Positions 1-8,247 of a DNA stretch of 31,981 nucleotides are shown here, piece after piece. The first letter of the stretch is position 1; each line of letters opens with the position of its first letter. The stretch is from a virus. The notes under the pieces are model-generated. The model saw nothing but the letters and a program-made list of their open reading frames with translations. It did no database searches and was not told the origin of the DNA. The translations under genes were made by a program, and so were the position numbers. The stretch lies in IMG/VR virus record IMGVR_UViG_3300042889_000529, positions 1 to 31,981 of that record; one strand, given 5' to 3'.

Positions 1-240
1 CCTAAGGTAGTGCATTTACACTGCTTTCCGCCAGCACATAGTCAAAATAGTCTCCATTGTTTTAAAGTTGGAGTAACTAACAGTGTTCCATTATGGGATT
101 TATGCAAAGATATACCACAAGCCAGTGCAAGAAATCACTTTACCGCAGAACAAAACATTAAAATTGCACACGCTATAAATAATACGTTAGTAGCTTATCC
201 GCAAGCCAGCGGCTGGGTTAATATTAACCTAATAGGATAA
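1..240 (+). CDS. SGNH-hydrolase-like protein, C-terminal fragment (5' end outside window)
   Basis: The frame is open from base 1, so the gene begins upstream; about 79 C-terminal residues are visible. The segment SARNHFTAEQNIKIAHAI matches in pattern the C-terminal parts of the two SGNH-like proteins at 2534 and 3274 (SRSNHF..FNNVKFAEAI and VRHNHLS..NNCKLAEAL). In those the Asn-His pair sits where the catalytic His of the SGNH family is expected. I infer this is a fourth member of the local SGNH family. No nucleophile block is visible because the N-terminus is missing, so activity cannot be judged. Confidence 0.6.
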   Translation, partial: PKVVHLHCFPPAHSQNSLHCFKVGVTNSVPLWDLCKDIPQASARNHFTAEQNIKIAHAINNTLVAYPQASGWVNINLIG

Positions 241-243
241 ACA

Positions 244-345
244 ATGTTTAATTGGATTAAAAACTTCGTATATGAGTGGAAGGCTAATCGCCGTTACAAG
301 AAACGCATTAAAGAAATGCGTAAGCGTGACCCATTTATATATTGA
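244..345 (+). CDS. Small basic protein, 33 aa
   Basis: ATG at 244 follows the upstream stop by three bases, with AGGATAA just ahead as a weak ribosome site. The product is short, aromatic at the N-terminus (MFNWIKNF) and strongly basic in the second half (RRYKKRIKEMRKRDP), ending in PFIY. Short proteins ending in a similar KRDPFIY pattern are, from memory, found in cyanophage-like genomes, but no function is known to me. The tight fit between two genes supports it being real. It could bind nucleic acid, which is only a guess from its charge. Confidence 0.5.
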   Translation: MFNWIKNFVYEWKANRRYKKRIKEMRKRDPFIY

Positions 346-348
346 TGT

Positions 349-1080
349 ATGAAAAATAAAATTATTATCGTTGGTGACAGCTATACATTTGGCCACGGGT
401 GCAGCGACCGTATTCACTATTATGATAAACAGTCTGAGACGTGGATTGGAGACCAAGCAATTAATGTAAAGGGTCCAAGCCAGCACTGCTGGGCCAGTCT
501 GGCCGCTCGTGACTTTTCCAAGTATGAATTTATTAATTTGAGCGCCCCTGGCAACTCAAATGATAATATCTTTAAGGGCCTTGCTGATACTGTGGACTTA
601 AACACCGAATTAGTGATGTTTGCAGGAAGTTTTTCTAATCGTATGTTAATTAAAGAGCATGGTTCTGAATCCGTATTTCCCTGGATAGTGGGTATGAATT
701 GGTTACCAAGTGAACCTACACAGCCCAAGAGTTATTTTACTGCCAAAGAGTCTTTTATTAAACATCTTTACATTGACTCAATGGGCAACAACTATACAGT
801 TATGGCCATTATGTCAGCATGGGCCGCTTCAATATTATATCAGTCCAAGTTTGTGTGGTCTATTCCCGGACATGAGCCAACACTGGTTGATAAACAGTTA
901 ACGACAGTTCATATGCAAAGTTTGCAGTTCCTGTCCATTGCTAGATACCCATTCAATGACAAATTTAATATACAAGATGAAAGCGTATACCTGGCAGCTG
1001 ATGGACATATAAATGATTACGGGCATAATTTATATTACGAAACTGAAATAAAACCGTTGCTAACAAGATTGCTGTCATGA
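349..1080 (+). CDS. SGNH/GDSL-family hydrolase-like protein, 243 aa
   Basis: The N-terminus MKNKIIIVGDSYTFGHG is a beta strand followed by the family's block I GDS motif, with Ser11 as candidate nucleophile. Near the C-terminus ADGHINDYGH (Asp218, His220) resembles the block V Asp-His pair, although the spacing is one residue shorter than the usual DxxH. Family members are esterases, lipases or acyl transferases, often acting on O-acetyl groups of glycans. No signal peptide is visible, so the protein is probably cytoplasmic or virion-borne. Its stop overlaps the start of the carbamoyltransferase by four bases (ATGA), so the two are probably translationally coupled and may decorate the same substrate. 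The substrate cannot be read from sequence. Confidence 0.8.
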   Translation: MKNKIIIVGDSYTFGHGCSDRIHYYDKQSETWIGDQAINVKGPSQHCWASLAARDFSKYEFINLSAPGNSNDNIFKGLADTVDLNTELVMFAGSFSNRMLIKEHGSESVFPWIVGMNWLPSEPTQPKSYFTAKESFIKHLYIDSMGNNYTVMAIMSAWAASILYQSKFVWSIPGHEPTLVDKQLTTVHMQSLQFLSIARYPFNDKFNIQDESVYLAADGHINDYGHNLYYETEIKPLLTRLLS

Positions 1081-2534
1081 TACTTGGAATTACAGCGCAG
1101 AATCACGACGCCAGTTTAGCATTGATCGACGGTGAACGAATTGTATGGGCTGCACACGCAGAACGCTACAGCAGAGTTAAAAATGATCCGTTATTAAATC
1201 TGGACATGCTGGCAGATATGCGACTGTACGGCGAACCAACTGAACTAGTATGGTTTGAAAAGCCCGTACAAAAAGATTTGCGTAGATTAATTTCGGGGCA
1301 ACGTCCTTGGCATGTTAGTCCTCGAGATCAATTACGAGCAGTGGGATTAGATCACTTGCCCATTGACTATGTAGGCCATCATCAAAGTCATGCTGCCGCA
1401 GGATACTATACAAGTGGATTTAAAGATGCAGCAATCTTAGTAGTAGACGCAATTGGTGAGTGGGACACAGTTAGTATTTGGCATGCTGAAGGCGCCAATA
1501 TGAAGCGCAAGTGGTCAAAGAAGTATCCCAACAGCGTAGGATTGTTTTACACTGCAATGACACAGTGGCTGGGATTAAAACCCAATGAAGAAGAATACAT
1601 TCTCATGGGCATGGCTGCATACGGACAGCCTCGACATGTAGAAGAACTATTAGAAACGTTCTTTACCAAGTGGGCGCCACCCGACTTTAAATTAAAGCAC
1701 AATCTACATCGTGGTTGTGCCTGGTGGACACCAAAAGACTCTACTGCAACTAAATTTGACATTGCTGCCAGCGTACAATGTATAATCGAAATGTACTTAA
1801 TGGAAACAATTGATTGGATGGCTGACAAAATTGATTCAGATAATTTAGTCTTTATGGGCGGCGTTGCATTAAATTGTGTAGCAAATGCATTAATTGCACG
1901 AGAAAACTTTTTTAATAATTTCTGGATTATGCCTAATCCTGGCGATAGTGGCAGTGCAATTGGTGCAGTTGCAGCACATACCCGACGTCATTTAAAATGG
2001 GAAACAATCTATTTGGGCACTGATATCAAGCAAGATGTTGATATCAAATCAATTGTAAAAGAACTCGAAAATGGCCGTGTTGTAGCAGTAGCCAATGGTC
2101 GTGCAGAGTTTGGTCCACGTTCATTGGGCAATCGCAGCTTACTATGCGACCCAAGAGGTGCAGATGCCAAGCCACGTATGAACACTATTAAAAAGCGTGA
2201 ACAGTTCCGTCCATTTGCGCCAGCTATATTAGCAGAACATGCAGACATATACTTTGACATGCCTGTTGCTGAAAGTCCTTATATGCAGTTTGTTGCAGAA
2301 TGCAGAACACCAGACGCATTGCCAGGTATTTGTCATGTTGACAACTCTAGTAGAGTACAAACTGTCACTGAGCAAGATAACCCTGTATTCCGCAGTATAT
2401 TAGAAGCATGGGAAACTGCAACAGGTTGCCCTATATTAATGAACACCAGTTTAAATATTCGCGGCGAACCATTGGTAAATACCTGGGAAGACGCGATGCG
2501 TTTTCAAATGTTAAATCATGTCAAAGTATATTAG
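1077..2534 (+). CDS. O-carbamoyltransferase, NodU/CmcH/TobZ family, 485 aa
   Basis: The full-length family architecture is visible. The N-terminal Kae1-like ATPase-fold domain has GITAQNHDAS at 4-13, HHQSH at 101-105 and the DAIGEWD strand near 124. GGVALNCVAN at 261-270 and PGDSGSAIGA near 288 are further family blocks. The C-terminal domain contains FGPRSLGNRS near 345, the FRPFAPAIL block and MNTSLNIRGEP near 455. These enzymes use carbamoyl phosphate and ATP to carbamoylate hydroxyl groups of sugars or antibiotics. Members occur in many large phages, where the acceptor is mostly unknown. Here the gene lies among SGNH-type enzymes, which suggests glycan or nucleotide-sugar decoration. The motif His and Asp residues are intact, so it is probably active. 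Confidence 0.93.
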   Translation: MILGITAQNHDASLALIDGERIVWAAHAERYSRVKNDPLLNLDMLADMRLYGEPTELVWFEKPVQKDLRRLISGQRPWHVSPRDQLRAVGLDHLPIDYVGHHQSHAAAGYYTSGFKDAAILVVDAIGEWDTVSIWHAEGANMKRKWSKKYPNSVGLFYTAMTQWLGLKPNEEEYILMGMAAYGQPRHVEELLETFFTKWAPPDFKLKHNLHRGCAWWTPKDSTATKFDIAASVQCIIEMYLMETIDWMADKIDSDNLVFMGGVALNCVANALIARENFFNNFWIMPNPGDSGSAIGAVAAHTRRHLKWETIYLGTDIKQDVDIKSIVKELENGRVVAVANGRAEFGPRSLGNRSLLCDPRGADAKPRMNTIKKREQFRPFAPAILAEHADIYFDMPVAESPYMQFVAECRTPDALPGICHVDNSSRVQTVTEQDNPVFRSILEAWETATGCPILMNTSLNIRGEPLVNTWEDAMRFQMLNHVKVY

Positions 2535-3259
2535 TGTCAAACTTCAACAAGTTATTAATAATAGGCGATAGTTTTTGCCAACATCGAGACAAGGACACTG
2601 ACTGGCCAATGCACCTGGAAAAGTTGCTCGAGTGTGAAGTATTGGGGGCCGGTCACTCCGGGTGTTCCTGGTGGTCTAGTAGAAATTATCTCAATGACTA
2701 TAAACTGGATCGGTCAACAACAATCTTACTTGTAGTACACACTGAAAGTATTAGAATTCCCAATGACTATAATTATCCAGTTAATCCGGGCATTGCATTT
2801 ACCACTGCTGGCTCAGCCGGCGACAGCTTAAAAGACAACCCCGAAATCAGGCAAGTTGCATCCGACTTTTATACTAGCAAATTATTTTCTACGGCATTTT
2901 ACCAATGGGCCCAGGATTCCTGGATCAATGAATTAGATTCAAGCAAAGACTTTTATGCTACACTGCACATCCCTGCTTTCAACCTGGTTAACTTAACTGG
3001 TGTTAAAAACGGTGTAGTAATAATACCAGGTGGCACATTTGCCTCTTTGAGAGATATTAGCAACGCCGAAGTAGGGAATACGACCTGGGCGGGCCCGGAT
3101 TCTAGAAGCAATCACTTTAAGGACTTTAACAATGTTAAATTTGCAGAAGCGATAGCTGACACTATTAAAAATTTATCACCAGGTGCTGCTGGTCACTATA
3201 CTTTTAACAATATGTCAGAATGGGATCTGACTCCTGTGAAATTTACCCGACCAATTTAG
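2534..3259 (+). CDS. SGNH-hydrolase-like protein, 241 aa, GTG start
   Basis: I chose GTG at 2534, which shares one base with the previous TAG. The product then starts (M)SNFNKLLIIGDSFC, aligning with the start of the next paralogue. An ATG further upstream at 2408 would lie inside the carbamoyltransferase gene. The GDSFC block places Ser13 as candidate nucleophile. The C-terminal SRSNHFKDFNNVKFAEAI carries the Asn-His pair shared with the neighbours. A Trp-rich segment (GCSWWSS) follows block I and is matched by GRGWWAC in the next gene, marking a distinct subfamily. The protein ends with an extra beta-rich tail containing MSEWDL. Substrate unknown. Confidence 0.75.
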   Translation: MSNFNKLLIIGDSFCQHRDKDTDWPMHLEKLLECEVLGAGHSGCSWWSSRNYLNDYKLDRSTTILLVVHTESIRIPNDYNYPVNPGIAFTTAGSAGDSLKDNPEIRQVASDFYTSKLFSTAFYQWAQDSWINELDSSKDFYATLHIPAFNLVNLTGVKNGVVIIPGGTFASLRDISNAEVGNTTWAGPDSRSNHFKDFNNVKFAEAIADTIKNLSPGAAGHYTFNNMSEWDLTPVKFTRPI

Positions 3260-3273
3260 ATTAGGATATATTA

Positions 3274-4029
3274 ATGTTTAAAAAATTAGTTATAATTGGC
3301 GATAGTTTCTGTGCGGACCGCCTACTAGAAACTGATTGGCCATTGAGACTTGCAAATATGTTCAAAGTCCCATTGAGCGGTAAAGGTTTAAGGGGCCGCG
3401 GCTGGTGGGCGTGCCGAGACTGGATTCAGAAAAATACAAACAGCTTAGATCAAAACACAGTGTTAATCATTTGTCATACTTCTTACCAAAGATTACCGCA
3501 TAGAACACATTTACCAATCAATGCAGGAGTTTTGCACACAGAAGTATCAAGCCAGAAAAATGATCTATTACAATTTGATCCCGAAGGTGAACTTCATCGA
3601 CTGGTAAAAGAATTCTATCAATCTGACTTGTATGTTGACGAATTTTATAATTGGGCCTGGCAAGCATGGCTAGCAGAAGTTAACAAACTTGCCACTAAAG
3701 TTAATAAAATTATTCATTTACCGGGGCCATGTGTAATGCCCAGCTTCGAAAATCCGTATAGAAATAGTATTGTTGTTGAACCAACTGCCAAGTACAAAGG
3801 CCTTATGGAATTATCAAAAAAAGAATTACGCATTCCAGAAGTACTAGGGTCAGATGTCAGACACAACCATCTCAGTACGCACAATAATTGCAAACTGGCA
3901 GAAGCACTTTATACTATAATTGCTGCACCGCCAGCAGTAAACAATGACACTGTTCATTTTTCCAATTTTAACGAATGGTCTTTTAAAGGTGATGAGTTTG
4001 TTATAAGAGACCATTCATTGAACGTATAA
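3274..4029 (+). CDS. SGNH-hydrolase-like protein, 251 aa, paralogue of the preceding gene
   Basis: MFKKLVIIGDSFC at the N-terminus gives a GDS block with Ser11 as candidate nucleophile. VRHNHLSTHNNCKLAEAL near the C-terminus has the shared Asn-His and helix pattern. The tail FSNFNEWSFKGDEFVI parallels FNNMSEWDLTPVKFTR of the preceding protein, so the two arose by tandem duplication and then diverged widely. AGGA about 12 bases before the ATG is a plausible ribosome site. It closes the SGNH/carbamoyltransferase group; the nuclease that follows is separated by a short gap. Confidence 0.75.
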   Translation: MFKKLVIIGDSFCADRLLETDWPLRLANMFKVPLSGKGLRGRGWWACRDWIQKNTNSLDQNTVLIICHTSYQRLPHRTHLPINAGVLHTEVSSQKNDLLQFDPEGELHRLVKEFYQSDLYVDEFYNWAWQAWLAEVNKLATKVNKIIHLPGPCVMPSFENPYRNSIVVEPTAKYKGLMELSKKELRIPEVLGSDVRHNHLSTHNNCKLAEALYTIIAAPPAVNNDTVHFSNFNEWSFKGDEFVIRDHSLNV

Positions 4030-4037
4030 ATAACAAT

Positions 4038-4484
4038 ATGAAAAAACTACTAATTTTAATCACAGTAATGACATTGTGTGTGAGTGCTTTTGCACAAAAG
4101 AAAACTCCCGAAATGAAGGTATACGACTTTGCTGTTACTCGCGTCATTGACGGTGATACAGTTGAATTTGCGGCACCATTTCTACCATTGCCACTTAAAC
4201 CCAAATTGGCAGTGCGAGTATTTGGCGTTGATACCCCGGAAAAGGGATTCAGAGCCAAGTGTGAGTCAGAAGCTAAACGTGGAGAAGCTGCCAGTGCTTT
4301 CACAAAGAAAGTTATTACTGAAAGTAAAACGGCTCGAATTGCGATCATTGACTGGGACAAATTCGGTGGCCGTGTCCTTGGAGATATCATTTTAGACAAC
4401 AACGTAAGTCTACGTGCTTTATTAATACAAAATGGCTTTGCCCGTGAATACTACGGCGACGCAAAACAAAGCTGGTGTAATTAA
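4038..4484 (+). CDS. Exported staphylococcal-nuclease-like (SNase) protein, 148 aa
   Basis: Residues 1-19 (MKKLLILITVMTLCVSAFA) are a typical Sec signal peptide with an AFA cleavage site, so the mature enzyme should act in the periplasm or outside the cell. The SNase fold follows: VIDGDTVEF, then RVFGVDTPE with the Arg and Asp expected near the calcium site, an acidic GEAASAF helix, DKFGGRVLGDI supplying the second catalytic Arg region, and LIQNGFAREYYG. All the main SNase signatures are present, so it is probably an active calcium-dependent nuclease. A phage could use it to degrade competing or host DNA during entry or lysis; that role is inference. Confidence 0.87.
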   Translation: MKKLLILITVMTLCVSAFAQKKTPEMKVYDFAVTRVIDGDTVEFAAPFLPLPLKPKLAVRVFGVDTPEKGFRAKCESEAKRGEAASAFTKKVITESKTARIAIIDWDKFGGRVLGDIILDNNVSLRALLIQNGFAREYYGDAKQSWCN

Positions 4485-4566
4485 TCAAATTTTGGTAGTA
4501 ATATCCCTACTTATCTAAGACATTAACATAGTACATAAGTAAAATTGCCTTTAACGGCACCGCTAG

Positions 4567-4595
4567 ACAGGGCACATTGGTTGCCCTGTTTTCTT
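4567..4595 (+). terminator. Rho-independent terminator after the SNase gene
   Basis: A perfect 8-bp stem ACAGGGCA / TGCCCTGT with a 7-base loop is followed by TTTTCTT. The T tract runs into the -35 box of the next promoter, so upstream transcription is cut off and restarted at the same place. Confidence 0.85.
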
Positions 4596-4622
4596 GACAA
4601 CGTATAAGTATTTTGCTATAAT
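4594..4622 (+). promoter_or_regulatory. Perfect sigma-70 promoter, leaderless configuration
   Basis: TTGACA (4594-4599), a 17-bp spacer and TATAAT (4617-4622) match both consensus boxes exactly. Only six bases separate the -10 box from the ATG at 4629. Transcription would therefore start at or within a base or two of the start codon, giving a leaderless mRNA. Confidence 0.88.
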
Positions 4623-4628
4623 AATAAG

Positions 4629-5147
4629 ATGAAAGTTATTAATGTTATTGCTGGCCCAGGTGTAGGTAAAAGCACTCTAGCGTCAGGCTTATATCATGAA
4701 GCCAAACGTAGAGGGTGGAATGTAGAATTGGTTACGGAAGTGGCCAAGGACCTAGTTTGGGAAGGTAGGCAATGTGCATTGAGCAATCAGGCCTATGTAT
4801 TTGGACGTCAAGTTCAACGTATACATAGATTAGCGGGGCAAGTCGATTATGTAATAACTGACAGCCCTTTCTTATTAAGTGCCATCTATGCACCGGATGA
4901 TTATCCAAGTGCATGGGAGGAGGTAGTAGTAGAACTTTGGAAACGTTACGATAACAGCGTGGCATTTTTGGAGCGCGGCCCTTGGTTTACAGAAACGGGT
5001 CGTGTGCATAATCTTCAAGCGAGTTTGGAGATCGATCAGAGGATTGCGGTGCTCTTGGACAAGCATAACATAACCCACACTCAGGTTAGTTATGGATACC
5101 AGAGCCCAGGTGAAGTCTTAGACAGTATTTTATTGTCAAAGGCCTGA
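4629..5147 (+). CDS. P-loop NTPase / NadR-like AAA_28 kinase-type protein, 172 aa
   Basis: GPGVGKST at residues 9-16 is a Walker A motif directly after the first beta strand. DYVITDSPFLLS near the middle looks like the Walker-B-like DSP strand of small nucleoside or NMN-type kinases. The size and layout fit the AAA_28 (NadR C-terminal-like) group, which phosphorylates nucleosides or nicotinamide riboside. In a phage it may serve nucleotide or NAD supply, or tRNA or protein modification. No ribosome site can lie upstream of the ATG if transcription begins at the predicted point, so initiation on a leaderless message is expected. The exact substrate is not determined. Confidence 0.8.
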   Translation: MKVINVIAGPGVGKSTLASGLYHEAKRRGWNVELVTEVAKDLVWEGRQCALSNQAYVFGRQVQRIHRLAGQVDYVITDSPFLLSAIYAPDDYPSAWEEVVVELWKRYDNSVAFLERGPWFTETGRVHNLQASLEIDQRIAVLLDKHNITHTQVSYGYQSPGEVLDSILLSKA

Positions 5148-5179
5148 CTGGAGGTAATCCCAATGAAAGGAGATGTAAT

Positions 5180-5872
5180 ATGCATGTAACCTTGAATAGC
5201 AACTTGGGCATGACAAAACAAACTATTGAGCGTTTGTTTATTAAAGCAATTTTAATTGCTTTGATTTTTATAGTGGTTTTTACAGCAGTGTTTGATAGTC
5301 GACGTTTTGTTATGTCATCTATGTTCAAAGATACTGAAATGGAAACAGTAAGTGATTGGGTAATTAAGCAATTTCATACAGGCAAAAAAGAAACGTTAGA
5401 GGAAAGATTGAAACGGTTGATACGATTCAATTTGGAATCAACCGGCGGGATAAAAGCTGCACTAGCAGATACATCAGTGAAATGCCTGGCCGAAAATGTC
5501 TATTATGAAAGTCGTGGAGAACCTTTAGAAGGACAATTGGCAGTTGCTCATGTGACAATGACACGTCTGAATGAAGGCTATGCACGTTCGTTATGTGGCG
5601 TAGTGAAGCAACGTAATCCTAACGGTTGTCAATTCGAATGGGTGTGCAGATCAGACCTGACCCAGCCAGGAGGACATGCCTGGACCCAAGCAGTCGGAGT
5701 TGCACTTGTAACACTAAACGAAGGCAAAAGAATTGGAGATCCGACCAATGGTGCAAGCCACTTTCACGCTACACATATTGATTGGCAACCAAATTGGAAA
5801 CGAGTAAATAACTCAGTGCGCCAAATTGGCAATCATATTTTTTATAGAGTGAAACCACAGGAACAAAAATGA
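5180..5872 (+). CDS. SleB-type cell wall hydrolase with N-terminal membrane anchor (probable endolysin), 230 aa
   Basis: AAAGGAG eight to fourteen bases before ATG 5180 supports this start; ATG at 5210 is an alternative. Residues 20-38 (LFIKAILIALIFIVVFTAV) form one membrane helix followed by basic DSRR, as in signal-anchor or signal-arrest-release lysis enzymes. The catalytic domain begins near 100: CLAENVYYESRGE with Glu105 as candidate catalytic acid, then LAVAHVTMTR and, further on, CGVVKQ, CQFEWVC and ASHFHAT. This is the Hydrolase_2 (SleB/CwlJ) pattern that cleaves peptidoglycan. I infer that it performs host lysis from the periplasm. No holin was recognised beside it, consistent with, but not proof of, a self-exporting anchor. 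Confidence 0.88.
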   Translation: MHVTLNSNLGMTKQTIERLFIKAILIALIFIVVFTAVFDSRRFVMSSMFKDTEMETVSDWVIKQFHTGKKETLEERLKRLIRFNLESTGGIKAALADTSVKCLAENVYYESRGEPLEGQLAVAHVTMTRLNEGYARSLCGVVKQRNPNGCQFEWVCRSDLTQPGGHAWTQAVGVALVTLNEGKRIGDPTNGASHFHATHIDWQPNWKRVNNSVRQIGNHIFYRVKPQEQK

Positions 5873-6213
5873 GAAAATTATACGCAGCAAGATTGTTAGA
5901 AGTACGTAATACAGATACACTGGACGTAGAACTAGATCTTGGCTTCAATGTGTACACACGCCAGAAGATCAAACTGTTTGGCGTTTCTAGTGCAGGCAAA
6001 GATTCAGATGTAAAGCTGGTACTAACCGAGCTTTGTAAGAATGGCTTTATAGTAGAACCTATTATAACCAAACGTGCAAAGCTAGGTCGCGTACTAGGAT
6101 GGGCATACATTGCCGATTCAGCTGGGGAACCTGGACTGAATCTTAATCAAGCATTAGTTGAACAAGGCCTAGCAACCTCCTTCCAAGCGCCCGAAGAAGA
6201 AGAGGAAGAATAA
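5869..6213 (+). CDS. Degenerate SNase-fold protein with polyglutamate tail, 114 aa
   Basis: The gene overlaps the cell wall hydrolase by ATGA. The order of elements follows the SNase fold: RNTDTLDVELDLG, then KIKLFGVSSAGK, KRAKLGRVLGWAYI and LNQALVEQGLA. Compared with the nuclease at 4038, the catalytic block RVFGVDTPE has become KLFGVSSAG, so the Arg, Asp and Glu positions are changed, while GRVLG is kept. The protein ends in EEEEEE. It has no signal peptide. It is probably not a nuclease but a binding or structural derivative of the fold, a reading based only on the lost residues. Confidence 0.7.
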   Translation: MRKLYAARLLEVRNTDTLDVELDLGFNVYTRQKIKLFGVSSAGKDSDVKLVLTELCKNGFIVEPIITKRAKLGRVLGWAYIADSAGEPGLNLNQALVEQGLATSFQAPEEEEEE

Positions 6214-6947
6214 TGTACGAGCCTGGCTTGACCGCCCGTAAGATTGCCACCTTTGATTCTGCAATTTTTGACGCATATCGACAGTGGGAAACTACTTGGG
6301 ACTGGGATCCAGTTAATCAGCCGACGAGGTACATCAGGGGCGATGGCACACATTTAATCTACCTGCCAGTTAACGAATTACGATCTAAGACCTTTTCATC
6401 ATTGATGGTTGGATATCCAAATGAAATTTGGGCAATGTGGGAAACTTTACTCAAGCCACATTGTGAGTATCTAGCAAGCCAAACTGGTATAGACGATCCT
6501 ATCGTCGTGCAGGCAGACATTGCACGTATGAAGCCGAGAACTGGCAACACCGTAATGCACACCGACACACGTTTTAATCAACGCTATGCAAGACGATATA
6601 ATATTGCTATCAGTACTAATACAGATTGTTGGCTGTACCACTACAGTTATGATTTAAATAGCGATGGGAAACGGGATCATATCAACGAAGGCGAACTATG
6701 GGAATTAAACAATAAAATTATCCATACCGCTGTCAATGCTGGCGATACTTGGAGAACACATTTAGTAATTGACGTGATGCCAAGAAACTATTATAATAAA
6801 ATGTGTGAGCTTTATAATCCATATGCAAAGGTACCAAACCCGCAGGGCAAGAATACAACTTTTGATTATGATATTGCAGGCAACTTAATACACAAACCTC
6901 TATTTGAGGACCTACCACACTGCTTTCCAGCAAGGACACACATATAA
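6213..6947 (+). CDS. Aspartyl/asparaginyl beta-hydroxylase-like Fe(II)/2-oxoglutarate oxygenase, 244 aa
   Basis: MHTDTRFNQRYARRYNIAIS supplies the HxD iron motif (His116, Asp118). GELWELNNKIIHTAVNAG gives the distal His171. WRTHLVIDV carries Arg181, ten residues after that His, as in the AspH family where it binds 2-oxoglutarate. All metal and cosubstrate residues are present, so it is probably active. Family members hydroxylate protein side chains or free amino acids. The start overlaps the previous stop in TAATG and the stop overlaps the next start, so it is co-translated with the SNase-fold protein and the membrane protein. Substrate unknown. Confidence 0.88.
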   Translation: MYEPGLTARKIATFDSAIFDAYRQWETTWDWDPVNQPTRYIRGDGTHLIYLPVNELRSKTFSSLMVGYPNEIWAMWETLLKPHCEYLASQTGIDDPIVVQADIARMKPRTGNTVMHTDTRFNQRYARRYNIAISTNTDCWLYHYSYDLNSDGKRDHINEGELWELNNKIIHTAVNAGDTWRTHLVIDVMPRNYYNKMCELYNPYAKVPNPQGKNTTFDYDIAGNLIHKPLFEDLPHCFPARTHI

Positions 6948-8236
6948 TGAAATACACATTTACAGATAAGCTAATAGCATATCTAGCTTTATTGAGCGGA
7001 CTAAGCATCAGTGCAGTTGCCATTTACTACAGCGTAGCAGGTCTTGTTAGTATCTTTTCAGCCGCTGTAATTCCTATTGTTGTTATGGGCGTTACATTAG
7101 AAATTAGTAAGTTGATTGCTACCATGTGGTTAAAAATCAATTGGACTCGTGCGCCAATGTTTATCAAAGCCTACATGTCTGCGGCTATTGTAATCCTAAT
7201 GATTATCACCAGCATGGGCATCTTTGGCTTCTTATCCAAAGCACACAGTGATCAAAGTTTAGTGAGTGGAGATGTACAGAGTAAGATCTCGGTGTATGAT
7301 GAAAAAATTAAAACAGCAAAGGATAATATAGATGCAAACCGCAAAGCACTTAAACAAATGGATGAAGCAGTCGACCAAGTTATGGGCCGCAGTAGTGATG
7401 AAAAAGGTGCCGATAAAGCAGTTTCGCTACGTAGAGGTCAAGCTAAAGAGCGTGCTCGTTTACTATCCGACATCACCGCCGAGCAGAGAACAGTTGCACA
7501 GCTTAATGAAGCTCGGGCACCCATTGCAGCAGAGGTACGAAAAGTTGAAGCAGAAGTTGGCCCAATCAAATATATCGCAGCCTTCATCTACGGAGATAAC
7601 CCAGATGCCAACGTATTAGAAAAGGCAGTAACATGGGTGATCATTATTATCGTTGCAGTATTTGACCCGCTTGCAGTTATCTTATTGTTGGCAAGTCAGT
7701 ACAGCTTTCAATGGTTTAGAAAACCCACAGATGACGAACCAGTTGCAGAAGAACAACCCAAAGACGATTTTAAATTCTTAGCTGAATATAAAGAAACACT
7801 TAAAGGTAAACCTGCGGATTACGATTTCTTTACGGGTCTGCACGGAACACCTCCGCCATATCCATTGAGCGATGCTGAAATTGAAGAAGTTACTAAAGCA
7901 TTTGAAGAAGCTAAAAAGAAAGTACATGTTGAAGATATTGCAGAACAGAACGTTTCTCATCCTTATGATGTGCCGCCAGCAGCTGGAGTGACACTGCTCC
8001 CATTGATCCCAACATTTAATGAGTTAAGCAAAGAAGATGTTGCACGATTGGAAGCTGGCCAAGATTTAGACTTTGCACCTCCAGGCACGCCCGGTGAAGC
8101 GTGGTCTGCTCCAAACGAACAGCAGGCCACTGACAATTCAGATAAAATACATATAGCAAGTAAAGAAGATATTGCTAAACAAATGCGTAGCAGTGGATGG
8201 TTCCACGCTGTATTTCCTAAAAAAGATAACACATAA
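6947..8236 (+). CDS. Polytopic coiled-coil membrane protein, 429 aa
   Basis: Three or four membrane helices are visible: two in residues 8-65, one near 72-97 (IVILMIITSMGIFGF) and one near 229-250 (WVIIIIVAVFDPLAVILLL). Between the third and fourth lies a charged stretch of about 100 residues (near 110-210) with heptad-like spacing, predicted to be coiled coil. The C-terminal 180 residues are soluble, acidic and Pro-rich. The last helix with an FDPLA motif after a coiled coil resembles conserved membrane proteins of cyanophage-type genomes, whose role is unknown to me. It could act in the host inner membrane, for example in exclusion or lysis timing; this is speculation. Confidence 0.8.
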   Translation: MKYTFTDKLIAYLALLSGLSISAVAIYYSVAGLVSIFSAAVIPIVVMGVTLEISKLIATMWLKINWTRAPMFIKAYMSAAIVILMIITSMGIFGFLSKAHSDQSLVSGDVQSKISVYDEKIKTAKDNIDANRKALKQMDEAVDQVMGRSSDEKGADKAVSLRRGQAKERARLLSDITAEQRTVAQLNEARAPIAAEVRKVEAEVGPIKYIAAFIYGDNPDANVLEKAVTWVIIIIVAVFDPLAVILLLASQYSFQWFRKPTDDEPVAEEQPKDDFKFLAEYKETLKGKPADYDFFTGLHGTPPPYPLSDAEIEEVTKAFEEAKKKVHVEDIAEQNVSHPYDVPPAAGVTLLPLIPTFNELSKEDVARLEAGQDLDFAPPGTPGEAWSAPNEQQATDNSDKIHIASKEDIAKQMRSSGWFHAVFPKKDNT

Positions 8237-8247
8237 GAAAGATTATT

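Noticed and set aside
2408-2533. Upstream ATG for the SGNH gene at 2534
   Set aside because: It would overlap the conserved C-terminal domain of the carbamoyltransferase by over 120 bases and add residues missing in the paralogue.
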